NCBI GenBank assembly: GCA_034666985.1
Contig: JAXDKS010000023.1
Coordinates: forward strand, 1 to 64,000
Reading direction: 5' to 3'
DNA length: 64,000 nt
Source of the DNA: DATARR01 sp034666985
Lineage (GTDB): Bacteria; Acidobacteriota; Thermoanaerobaculia; Multivoradales; UBA5704
A program made the translations under genes and the position numbers. The notes beneath the pieces were generated by a model that saw only the letters and a list, made by a program, of their open reading frames with translations, was not told the DNA's origin and searched no databases. Below, in pieces: positions 26,064 to 34,025 of the stretch. Position 1 is the first letter of the stretch. The number at the start of each line of letters is the position of its first letter.

Positions 26064-27761
26064 ATGCGCAGGCTGTCCATGACGTTTGGAGTCTTGATCC
26101 TCTCGCTGGCCGCGACCCTCGCGTTCGCCGCCCCCCGCCGTCCCGCCCCGTCCTGGCCGTCGCTCGACAAACAGCTCCGGCAGGCCCGGGTCGAGCCGGG
26201 CACGCTGCTCGAGCGGCTGGTCCAGGACAACCAGGAGTTCCAGATGCTGCGTGCCGAGGAGGCGAACGACAAGATCCCGGTGCCGCTCTGGCTGCGCGTC
26301 TACTGGCGCAAGGCGCACCCGGAGGTCAACTACACCGCCGCCGACCCCACGGGCGGCTATCCCCACGTCCTCAAGGAGGTCTACGAGTGGATGGTCACCC
26401 ACCAGGAGCTGCGGCCGGGCGCCGCCGATGAGCCGCGGGCGCCTTTCTTCGAGGAAAAGGACGGCGACGGCCTGGCGGTGATCACCGCGGCCAGCACGGT
26501 GGGCACCAACCTCCGCACCTCCGGCGCGCAGACCTCCCCCCGCAGCGAGTCGGACATCCGCATCAACTACTGGAACCCGCTGAAGATCATCGCCGCCTCC
26601 AACAACATCAGCGCCAGCGGCCAGCAGTCCCAGTTCTACTCCAGCGACGGCGGCGCCACCTGGGGCCAGAGCTTCCTGCCGCTCACCAGCACCGACTCCT
26701 TCCACTCCGATCCGACCGTGGATTGGACGTCGGACGGCACGGCGTGGTCGGCCACCATCGGCATCAAGGGCAATACCTTGAAGATGCGCGCCTACAAGTC
26801 GACCAACGGCGGCCAGACCTGGACCTTCGACAACACCTTCTCCGGCAGCCAGAGGAACACCGACAAGGAGTTCATCTGGGTCGACCACAGCGCCACGTCG
26901 CCGTTCAAGGACTACGTCTACGCCTGCTGGCACAACGGCAATCCGGCCTACGCCAACCGGCGCAACGGCCCGGCGGGCGCGTGGCTGGCCAATCCGGTCC
27001 TGGTGAGCGGCTCGGAGACCACGGGCACGGCCATCGGCTGCGACGTCAAGACCAACAGCTCCGGCGACGCCTTCATCTTCTGGCCGGCCACGGGCAACAG
27101 CCGGATCGTGGTGGCGAAGTCCACCGATGGCGGCTCCACCTGGCCCACCAAGGTGGTCGTCGCCACCACCAAGGACAGCTATGACATCGGCGTGCCCTCG
27201 TTCGCCAGCCGCCGCGCCCTGATCTATGTCTCGGGCGGCGCCTACAAGACGGCCACCGTGAACAACGTCTACGCCACCTGGACGGACCTGACCGGCGCCA
27301 CCGGCTGCACCGCTCCCGCCAACGAGCCGGGCACCAACGCCGCCTCCACCTGCAAGGCCCGCATCTGGTTCGCCCGTTCCACCAACGGCGGCACCACCTG
27401 GGGTGCGCCGGTGATGATCAACAACCAGTCTTCGCTCAACGACCAGTTCAACCAGTGGATGGGCGTCGACGAGACCACCGGCCGCATCGCCGTCATCTAC
27501 TACGACACGGTGGGCGACCCGGGCCGCAAGAAGACCGACATCTGGTACCAGACCTCCAGCGACAACGGCGCCACCTGGAGCGCCGCCGTCAAGATCACCA
27601 CCGGCATGACCGACGAGACCATCGCCGGCGCCGACTCCGGCAACCAGTACGGCGACTACAACAGCCTGTCGATCTTCGCGGGCAAGATCTTCCCCTCCTG
27701 GACCGACCGCCGCAGCGGCGGCAAGGAAGAGATCTGGACCGCTCCGATCACGGAGCCGTAG
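26064..27761 (+). CDS. Secreted Asp-box (BNR) beta-propeller, sialidase-like
   Basis: A 565-residue protein with a signal peptide (residues 1-23) and AAGGAGAT 10 bases before the ATG. At least five Asp-boxes are visible: YSSDGGATWGQ, STNGGQTWTF, STDGGSTWPT, STNGGTTWGA, SSDNGATWSA, spaced about 50-80 residues, i.e. a six-bladed propeller. Asp-boxes occur in sialidases and in non-enzymatic propellers; the catalytic Arg triad and Tyr/Glu pair cannot be confirmed. It lies between two secreted proteases and is likely part of the extracellular degradation set. A strong terminator follows. Confidence 0.85.
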   Translation: MRRLSMTFGVLILSLAATLAFAAPRRPAPSWPSLDKQLRQARVEPGTLLERLVQDNQEFQMLRAEEANDKIPVPLWLRVYWRKAHPEVNYTAADPTGGYPHVLKEVYEWMVTHQELRPGAADEPRAPFFEEKDGDGLAVITAASTVGTNLRTSGAQTSPRSESDIRINYWNPLKIIAASNNISASGQQSQFYSSDGGATWGQSFLPLTSTDSFHSDPTVDWTSDGTAWSATIGIKGNTLKMRAYKSTNGGQTWTFDNTFSGSQRNTDKEFIWVDHSATSPFKDYVYACWHNGNPAYANRRNGPAGAWLANPVLVSGSETTGTAIGCDVKTNSSGDAFIFWPATGNSRIVVAKSTDGGSTWPTKVVVATTKDSYDIGVPSFASRRALIYVSGGAYKTATVNNVYATWTDLTGATGCTAPANEPGTNAASTCKARIWFARSTNGGTTWGAPVMINNQSSLNDQFNQWMGVDETTGRIAVIYYDTVGDPGRKKTDIWYQTSSDNGATWSAAVKITTGMTDETIAGADSGNQYGDYNSLSIFAGKIFPSWTDRRSGGKEEIWTAPITEP

Positions 27762-27785
27762 GACGCACCACCCCTCGTCTCACCC

Positions 27786-27827
27786 GGCCCGCGGCGGCGC
27801 AAGCCACCGCGGGCCGTCTGTTTTTTT
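27786..27827 (+). terminator. Intrinsic terminator of the Asp-box gene
   Basis: GGCCCGCGG and CCGCGGGCC pair across a short loop and are followed, after GTCTG, by seven T. Confidence 0.9.
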
Positions 27828-27834
27828 GGATTGC

Positions 27835-29826
27835 TCAGCGGTAGATGATGACGAAGCCGCTCAGCGTGTTGCCGGCCGGCCAGCCTTCAGGGTCCGTATG
27901 GCAGAAGCCGGTCGAATCCCGCCAGGACATGTTGGTCAACGTCCTCAGGATGGTGCCGGCCCTGCCATTGCCGTCCCACGACCGGCGAATCCCGTCCGAC
28001 GAGAAGTAGGGCGTGTAGTAGCTCTCGACGCCGGTGCAGTTCAACCCCGTGTAGTGGCTGATGTAGGCGCCGCCGAGGGCAACGCACGACTGCTCGCCAC
28101 AGGGAGGGTTGACCGGAGGGGGAGTCCGGTAGATGGTGACGAAGCCGCTCAGCGTGTTGCCGGCCGGCCAGCCCTCGGGGTCCGTATGGCAGACGCCCGA
28201 GGAGTCCCGCCAGGACATGTTGGTGACCGTCCTCAGGATCGTGCCGGCGACGCCGCCGCCATCCCACGACCGGCGAATCCCGTCCGACGAGAAGTAGGGC
28301 GTGTAGTAGCTCTCGCCACCGGTGCAGTTCAACCCCGTGTAGTGGCTGATGTAGGCGCCGCCGAGGGCAACGCACGACTGCTCGCCACAGCCCGACGAGC
28401 CGGAGCTGGCGTCGATCCCATTGACGCTCGTCGCGCCGGTGTTGCCCGCGTCGAGCCAGTTCGAGAGCCGGGTGCTGCTGGTGCCGCCCCCGGCCCAGGA
28501 GACGCTGAAGCGTCCGTAGTAGTCGGAAAGGTTGTTGCCCGTTGCACCGCAGGAGGAGGGTCCGCCATGGAGCTGGCCGATGAAGCGGCGCGCCTGACTG
28601 TAGAGCGGCGAGCCGGATGAGCCGGGCTCGGTCACGCCCGGCACGGTGAAGGGGCCGGGAGGATCGGTCGCCCAGTGGACCCAAATATGGGTGCCGTCGC
28701 CCGGCGAGGTGGTGCTGTTGAAGCTCGTGGTCGCCGTGCTCGTGGTGGAGTAGGTGATCCGCTTCTCGTCGGTGTTCGGATGGTGAATCGAAGCGCAGGG
28801 CGTCGCGGCGCTGCACGCGAAGTTGCCAGTCGAACGGTCCCAACCCGCCCAGCGATGGTTGTAGGCCGCGACCGGCGGGTCATCGAGCTCCACCAGCGTG
28901 AAGTCCGAGGCAGCGGCGGCGGCGCGGAAGAAGGAGCCGGTGTGAAACTGGGTGAGCGTGCCGTCGCCGGGCTGGCCGCTCGCGGCGCTGCCAGGAGTGC
29001 GGCAGAAAGAGTTCTGATAATTCCAGTAGACCACCAGCGAGGGCGCGTTCGCCGCGGTGACCTGGCAGTGGTTGGCGGTGATGAAGTACATCTTGCGGTC
29101 GCCGGCCGTGTCGTTGAGCAGCGAACCGGTGCAGAACCTGGAGCCGCCGGTCGAGATCACGCCCACCGCCCGCATCTCGTTGCGCCAGGAATCGCCGGCA
29201 TCCAGGCACTGGACGTCCAGGTTGCAACTGCCAGACTTGTTGTAGGAATCCGCGGTCTGTGTGCCGAAGCCGCGGTAGCCCTGATTGATCCAGCCGAGCT
29301 TCAGCTCCACGGCCCGCGCCTCCTTCTTCGGCACGGTGAGCTCCACGATGAGGTCATCGGTGAGGACGACTGGCGTCCACAACTCGCCATGCTTCTCGTT
29401 GTCCGCGGCGGTGAAGGGCCTCAGCACCTGGCGGCCGTCCGTCGAATAGAGCATCAAGCGACTCCCGGCCGACATCTTGAAGCGTGTGAAGCCGAGGTTC
29501 AGGGACGTCGTTCCTTCCCGTCCGAGGATGCGCAGCCGCCAGAGCAACTGGCCGTCGCCGAGATCCTCCCAGGTGCCGCGTTTGGCGGGAGTGATGGAGA
29601 CCCGCTCCGGAACGGCGAAGCGCGGAGGCAACTCCGCCCGCTCGCGCGCCACGTCCTCTTCCCCGAGCCGCATCAGGTCCATCTTTGCGGGGAGGACGGA
29701 ATCCACACGGTTGACGTCGAGCACCGCGTACCGGGCGGCGGTGGGAACGAAGGCCTGGGGGGCGGCGTGGGCCACACCGCCCAAGGCGAACAGCACCAAC
29801 AATAAACAGGTGAGCTTACGGCTCAT
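27835..29826 (-). CDS. Secreted trypsin-like (S1, lysyl-endopeptidase type) protease with a duplicated C-terminal domain
   Basis: A 663-residue protein with a signal peptide (residues 1-21). A propeptide-like region follows. The catalytic domain starts near SGSCNLDVQC; His is in YFITANHCQ, Asp in SDFTLVELDD, Ser in VTEPGSSGSPLYS, and several cysteine pairs match lysyl endopeptidase-type enzymes. Residues about 490-575 and 580-663 are two nearly identical cysteine-containing domains (CGEQSCVALGGAYISHYTG start; GWPAGNTLSGFV end), probably for binding. The intact copy contrasts with the fragment at 14341-14796. Convergent with the Asp-box gene. Confidence 0.9.
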   Translation of the reverse strand: MSRKLTCLLLVLFALGGVAHAAPQAFVPTAARYAVLDVNRVDSVLPAKMDLMRLGEEDVARERAELPPRFAVPERVSITPAKRGTWEDLGDGQLLWRLRILGREGTTSLNLGFTRFKMSAGSRLMLYSTDGRQVLRPFTAADNEKHGELWTPVVLTDDLIVELTVPKKEARAVELKLGWINQGYRGFGTQTADSYNKSGSCNLDVQCLDAGDSWRNEMRAVGVISTGGSRFCTGSLLNDTAGDRKMYFITANHCQVTAANAPSLVVYWNYQNSFCRTPGSAASGQPGDGTLTQFHTGSFFRAAAAASDFTLVELDDPPVAAYNHRWAGWDRSTGNFACSAATPCASIHHPNTDEKRITYSTTSTATTSFNSTTSPGDGTHIWVHWATDPPGPFTVPGVTEPGSSGSPLYSQARRFIGQLHGGPSSCGATGNNLSDYYGRFSVSWAGGGTSSTRLSNWLDAGNTGATSVNGIDASSGSSGCGEQSCVALGGAYISHYTGLNCTGGESYYTPYFSSDGIRRSWDGGGVAGTILRTVTNMSWRDSSGVCHTDPEGWPAGNTLSGFVTIYRTPPPVNPPCGEQSCVALGGAYISHYTGLNCTGVESYYTPYFSSDGIRRSWDGNGRAGTILRTLTNMSWRDSTGFCHTDPEGWPAGNTLSGFVIIYR
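27841..28390. repeat. Direct repeat, two ~262-bp copies 288 bp apart
   Basis: 27841-28102 and 28129-28390 are nearly identical and encode the two C-terminal domains of the S1 protease. The spacing is in frame (288 = 96 codons). High DNA identity means recent duplication or ongoing gene conversion. Confidence 0.92.
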
Positions 29827-29945
29827 ATCCTTTCCTCCAATCCGAAAGACGTCGTGGCTGCCTTGCCGCGAGCACTACCCAGAAGGGTGTGCGCGGGAAG
29901 CTTCCCGGAGCCGGAGGGAGAAAATGAGCAATCTGGGATTAGATG

Positions 29946-29985
29946 GATCGGACCGATCGGACAGATCCGACCGATCCGACGGATC
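29946..29985. repeat. 9-bp GATCSGACN tandem repeat
   Basis: Four full units, GATCGGACC, GATCGGACA, GATCCGACC, GATCCGACG, then GATC. The units switch from GG to CC in the middle, so the array is roughly a dyad. It lies 9 bases past the LigD stop codon. Confidence 0.88.
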
Positions 29986-29993
29986 AAACGCGA

Positions 29994-32000
29994 TCAGAAG
30001 CGCTCGGCAAGCAGCTCGAGGGTGCGGGCGAGGTTGGGCTCGCGGGTGAGGATGGGCAGGAGAGGGTCCTGCTTGCGCCGGCTCAGGCGTTGCGGCACGG
30101 TCTTAACGTTGAAGGCGCCGACGTCCAGCCGTTCGTCGACCTCGCTCCAGTCGAGGGGGGTGGAGACCGTCGCCCCGGGCCGGGGCCGCGCCGTGTAGGG
30201 AGCGGCCAGCAGCTTGCCGCGGCCATTTTGCAGGGCGTCGACGTAGACCCGGCCGCCGCGCGCCGGGATCGCGCGGGCGGTGGTGGCGATCTTCGGCAGC
30301 CGCGTCACGATCACCCGCGCCAGCAGCTCGGCGAGCTGCCGGGTCTGCTCGTGGGGGAACAGCCGGCCCATGGGCAGCAGGACGTGCAGGCCGCTGCCGC
30401 CGCTGGTCTTGACGAAGGATTCGATCTCGATCTCGCCGCACAGCTCGCGGATGGCGCGGGCGATCTCCACCACGTGGGCGAAAGGCGCGGTCTTGGGATC
30501 GAGGTCGAGGATGCACCAGTCGGGACGGTCGAGACTCTGGACGCGGCTCGACCAGACGTGGAACGGGATGGCGCCCAGGTTCACCAGGTAGAGGAGCGAC
30601 TCCGCGTCGTCGCACAGGAAATAATCAATTTCCCGCCCCGAGCCCTCGCCGCGCACGGCCACCGTCCGCACCCGGCCGGCGGCGGTCGCAGGCGCGTTCT
30701 TCTGATAGAACGACTTGCCCGTGATCCCATCGGGGTAGCGGTCGAGGACCAGCGGCCGGTCGCGCAGAAAGGGGAGCATCCAGGGCGCCACGGCCCGGTA
30801 GTAGTCCACCAGGTCCCCCTTGGTGTAGCCCTCCGCCGGCCAGAAGACCTTGCCGAGATTGGTGAAGGTCACGGGCGGCCTCTCCCCCGATCCCGCCGCC
30901 GGATTCGATTCCGCGGGGGCCTGCTCTACGTCTTCTACTTCCTCTACCTCGTCCTCTCCGGGACGGAGGCACTCGGCCACGGTCTTGTCGTCGCGCACGC
31001 GCAGGAACACGGGGTGGCGCAGGTGGCCGCCCGCCGTCCACTCCTTGTAGCGGACCTCGACCACCAGCTCCGGCTCCACCCAGACCGGGCCGCGGCCGGC
31101 CGCCACGGCCACGGGCGGCGTGTCCCGGCGCGCCGGCTCCAGGCGGGCGCGGATGGCGGTCAGATGCTCGCGGTTGAAGCCGGTGCCCACGGTGCCGGCA
31201 TAGCGCAGCCCTCCCGCCGCGTCGCAGACCGCGAGATGGAGGGCACGGAAGCCGGAGCGCGAACGGGGGACGGGATCGAAGCCCACGACCGCGAAGTCCG
31301 AGGCGCGATCGACGCGGACCTTGAACCAGTCCGCAGAGTAGCCGGCGCGATAGGGCGAGTCGGCCTTCTTGGCGACGATCCCCTCGAGGCCCATGGCGAC
31401 CACGGCGGCGTAGAGCTCCTCCCCCCGCTCGGCGATCTCGTCCGAAAGCTGGATCGGACCCTCCTCCATGACTGCGAGGATGCGGCGCAGCATCGCCTTG
31501 CGCGCCGAGAGCGGCAACGGCCGCAGGTCGAACCCCTCGCAGGCCAGCAGGTCGAAGACGAAGAAAGTTGCCGGGGTGGCCGCGGCCGCGCGCTCGGCGT
31601 CGATCGACCGCGTGCGCATCCCGCGGCGCTGGAGGCTCTGAAAGTCGGGCTTGCCGGCCGCGTCGAGCACCACGGCCTCGCCGTCGAGGATCAGCGAGGC
31701 GAAGGGCAGGGCGGCCACGGCGCGGGCCAGCTCGGGGAGGATGCGAGTGGCGTCGAGGCCGCTGCGATAGAACAGGCGGGCCTCGCCCTGGCCGCCCGCG
31801 GCGATCACGCGAAAGCCGTCGTACTTGAGCTCGAAGACCCAGCCGGGCTTGCTGAACGGCTGCTCCCGGGTCTCCGGCTTCATCACCTTCACGGTGGCGG
31901 GATCGATCACCGCCCGCGGCGCGCCGAGCCGCTCGAGCTCCGCCCGCAGCTCGCGGGCGAGGCCGGACACGCCTTTCGGTTGCTTCGCGTTCGATCTCAA
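29994..32000 (-). CDS. ligD: DNA ligase D (ligase plus primase-polymerase), NHEJ
   Basis: A 668-residue protein. Residues about 38-330 are an ATP-dependent ligase: FELKYDGFRVIA with the adenylated Lys59, DGEAVVLD, GLEGIVAKK, and an OB-fold with VVEVRYKEWTAGGHLRHPVF. After an acidic linker, residues about 380-660 are the archaeo-eukaryotic primase-like polymerase: FTNLGKVFWPAEGYTKGDLV, SFYQKNAP, WCILDLDPK (catalytic acidic pair) and FVKTSGGSGLHVLLP. The 3'-phosphoesterase module is absent. It seals double-strand breaks with Ku. The start is TTG; no ribosome-binding site is clear. Divergent from ku. Confidence 0.93.
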   Translation of the reverse strand: MRSNAKQPKGVSGLARELRAELERLGAPRAVIDPATVKVMKPETREQPFSKPGWVFELKYDGFRVIAAGGQGEARLFYRSGLDATRILPELARAVAALPFASLILDGEAVVLDAAGKPDFQSLQRRGMRTRSIDAERAAAATPATFFVFDLLACEGFDLRPLPLSARKAMLRRILAVMEEGPIQLSDEIAERGEELYAAVVAMGLEGIVAKKADSPYRAGYSADWFKVRVDRASDFAVVGFDPVPRSRSGFRALHLAVCDAAGGLRYAGTVGTGFNREHLTAIRARLEPARRDTPPVAVAAGRGPVWVEPELVVEVRYKEWTAGGHLRHPVFLRVRDDKTVAECLRPGEDEVEEVEDVEQAPAESNPAAGSGERPPVTFTNLGKVFWPAEGYTKGDLVDYYRAVAPWMLPFLRDRPLVLDRYPDGITGKSFYQKNAPATAAGRVRTVAVRGEGSGREIDYFLCDDAESLLYLVNLGAIPFHVWSSRVQSLDRPDWCILDLDPKTAPFAHVVEIARAIRELCGEIEIESFVKTSGGSGLHVLLPMGRLFPHEQTRQLAELLARVIVTRLPKIATTARAIPARGGRVYVDALQNGRGKLLAAPYTARPRPGATVSTPLDWSEVDERLDVGAFNVKTVPQRLSRRKQDPLLPILTREPNLARTLELLAERF

Positions 32001-32062
32001 AGTGATCGGATTCTCTCTAAAAGTGAAATGAAGGACCGGCGGCGATCCCGCGGCGACTCCTG

Positions 32063-32129
32063 AAAAATCCCGTACGATTTTTGTAAAACAACTCGCCGGG
32101 CACGTGGATTGAATGGTATATTACGCGCT
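32063..32129. promoter_or_regulatory. ligD-ku divergent promoter region
   Basis: AAAAATC and GATTTTT (32063-32069 and 32076-32082) form an exact dyad with a 6-base spacer. A TATATT -10-like box at 32117-32122 ends 7 bases before the ku ATG, so ku may be leaderless; no good -35 is seen. The region is markedly AT-rich compared with its surroundings. Confidence 0.5.
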
Positions 32130-33020
32130 ATGAGCGCGCGACCCTTTGCCTCCGGAATGATTTCCTTCGGCCTCGTATCCATCCCCGTGAAGCTATATTC
32201 CACGGGAGAAAGCGCGGCCGGCATCCAACTCAACATGCTGCATGGAAAATGTGGTTCCCGGTTGAGACAACAATATTATTGTCCGGTCGACAACGAAATC
32301 GTCGGACGCGAAGACATGGTGAAAGGTTATGAGTACTCGAAGGGGCAATATGTCCTATTTACGGAAGAAGAGCTCAAGGCGCTGATTCCGGAGCCGACGA
32401 ACGCGGTGGAGATCACCGAGTTCGTGCCCCTCGACCGTGTCGACCCCGTCTATTACGAGAAGTCCTGGTATCTCGGGCCGGACAAGGGGGGCGACCGGCC
32501 GTACCTGCTGCTCGCCGAGGCCATGAAGCGGACGGGCCGGGCGGCCCTCGCCCGCTACTCCGCCCGTGGCAAGGACCAGTTCGTGCTGCTGCGGCCCTTC
32601 GAGAACGGGCTGGTGATGCAGCAGCTCCGCTACTCCGACGAGCTGCGCTCCTTCACCGAGGTGCCGGTGGGCGCGGCGGAGGTCAAGGAGCCGGAGCTCA
32701 AGCTCGCCATCCAGCTCATCGAGCAGATCGCCACCGACGAGTTCCATCCCGAGGAGTACGAGGACAAGCAGCGGATGCAGGTGCGCGCGCTGATCGAGCG
32801 CAAGGTGCAGGGCGAGGAGATCACCGCCGCCCCTGTCGAGGCGCCCAAGGCGCAGGTCATCGACCTGATGGCGGCGCTCAAGGCGAGCCTCGCCGCCACG
32901 GGCACGGGCCCGGAGCCGGTCTCGCTCGCCGACCGCAAGCCGGCCCGGCGATCGACCCACACCACGGCCGAAACGGCGCCCGCCGCCGAGCCGGCGAAGA
33001 AAAAGAGCTCGAAGAGGTAA
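32130..33020 (+). CDS. ku: Ku protein, NHEJ DNA-end binding
   Basis: A 296-residue bacterial Ku homodimer subunit. Signature stretches: FASGMISFGLVSIPVKLYST at the N-terminus, LRQQYYCPVDNEIVGRED, VPLDRVDPVYYEKSWYLGPD, and the C-terminal FHPEEYEDKQRMQVRALIERK. The last 60 residues are Ala/Lys/Pro-rich and basic, the tail that binds DNA and recruits LigD. ATG at 32130 is preferred to an upstream in-frame ATG because the Ku fold starts right after it. The next gene starts 24 bases later, likely co-transcribed. Confidence 0.95.
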   Translation: MSARPFASGMISFGLVSIPVKLYSTGESAAGIQLNMLHGKCGSRLRQQYYCPVDNEIVGREDMVKGYEYSKGQYVLFTEEELKALIPEPTNAVEITEFVPLDRVDPVYYEKSWYLGPDKGGDRPYLLLAEAMKRTGRAALARYSARGKDQFVLLRPFENGLVMQQLRYSDELRSFTEVPVGAAEVKEPELKLAIQLIEQIATDEFHPEEYEDKQRMQVRALIERKVQGEEITAAPVEAPKAQVIDLMAALKASLAATGTGPEPVSLADRKPARRSTHTTAETAPAAEPAKKKSSKR

Positions 33021-33044
33021 GCGTCCGGGTTACACTTGAGGGCG

Positions 33045-33926
33045 ATGAACCAGCCCTCCGCCCTCAGTCCGCCGGGCGCAGTGGAGCGCCTGGCCCCACC
33101 CAGCGGTTACTCGACGAAAGACGTCGCGGCTCTGCTCGGCCTGTCCGCCGGCCAGGTCCGCTCCTACGTGCGGGCCGGTTTCCTCGCGCCGCGGCAGGGC
33201 CCCCGGGGCGAGTACTACTTCTCTTTTCAGGATCTGGTCCTGCTGCGCACCGCCAAGGGCCTCCTCGCCGCCCGGGTGCCGCAGCGGCGCGTCCGCCTCG
33301 CCCTCCAGAACCTGCGCGAGCAGCTCCCCGCGGGCCGGGCGCTGACCGGCGTCCGCATCTCCGCCCAGGGGCACCACGTCGTGGTGCGGGACGGCCGCGA
33401 CCTGTGGAACCCGGAGTCAGGGCAGGCGGTCTTCGACTTCGAGCTCGACGAGCTGGTGCAGAAGGCTTCGACCCTCCCCCTGCGCACGCCGCCGGCGCGG
33501 GAGGATGCGCCGAAGACGGCCGAGGACTGGTATGAGCAGGGCGTCACCCTGGAGTATGAGGAGGCGGCCGAGGAGGCCATGGCCGCCTATCGACGCGCCC
33601 TGGAGCTCGAAGCGGATCTGCCGGACGCCCACCTCAATCTCGGCCGCCTGCTGCACGAGCGGGGGGAAGCCGCCGCGGCCGAGCGCCACTACCGCCTCGC
33701 GCTGGCCGCCCGCCCGGGCGACGCCACCGCCGCTTTCAACCTCGGCGTCGCCCTGCAGGACCTCAGGCGCCTGCGCGACGCGGCCAAAGCCTACGAGACG
33801 GCCCTGGCGAGCGATCCCGCCTACGCCGACGCCCATTACAACCTGTCGGGCGTCTACGAAGAGCTGGGGGAGCGCGAGGCGGCGTTCCGGCATCTGCGGA
33901 CTTATAAGACGCTGACGCAGGGGTAG
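33045..33926 (+). CDS. MerR-like helix-turn-helix protein with TPR repeats
   Basis: A 293-residue protein. Residues about 20-85 are a MerR-type winged helix: YSTKDVAALLGLSAGQVRSY, then FQDLVLLRTAKGLLAARVPQ. Residues about 165-293 are three to four TPRs (EEAMAAYRRALELEADLPDA, GDATAAFNLGVALQDL, YADAHYNLSGVYEELGERE). It has no small-molecule-binding domain; the TPRs would bind a partner protein. It lies directly behind ku, so it may control or modulate the NHEJ genes. The stop codon is inside one arm of an inverted repeat. Confidence 0.85.
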   Translation: MNQPSALSPPGAVERLAPPSGYSTKDVAALLGLSAGQVRSYVRAGFLAPRQGPRGEYYFSFQDLVLLRTAKGLLAARVPQRRVRLALQNLREQLPAGRALTGVRISAQGHHVVVRDGRDLWNPESGQAVFDFELDELVQKASTLPLRTPPAREDAPKTAEDWYEQGVTLEYEEAAEEAMAAYRRALELEADLPDAHLNLGRLLHERGEAAAAERHYRLALAARPGDATAAFNLGVALQDLRRLRDAAKAYETALASDPAYADAHYNLSGVYEELGEREAAFRHLRTYKTLTQG

Positions 33927-33979
33927 GGTGCGCTGTGCGCACCTTCAACGTCGCCCATGGTGCGCACAGCGCACCCTAC
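33923..33979. repeat. REP-like perfect inverted repeat (21-bp arms)
   Basis: Arms 33923-33943 and 33959-33979 are exact complements with a 15-base loop. The sequence starts GTAGGGTGCGC and ends GCGCACCCTAC, the look of REP/BIME palindromes in other bacteria. It overlaps the stop codon of the MerR-TPR gene and lies 46 bases before the next start. Confidence 0.9.
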
Positions 33980-34025
33980 ATCGCCTTGTCCAGCGGGGTT
34001 CCCACCCGCGATACACTCCCGCGCC

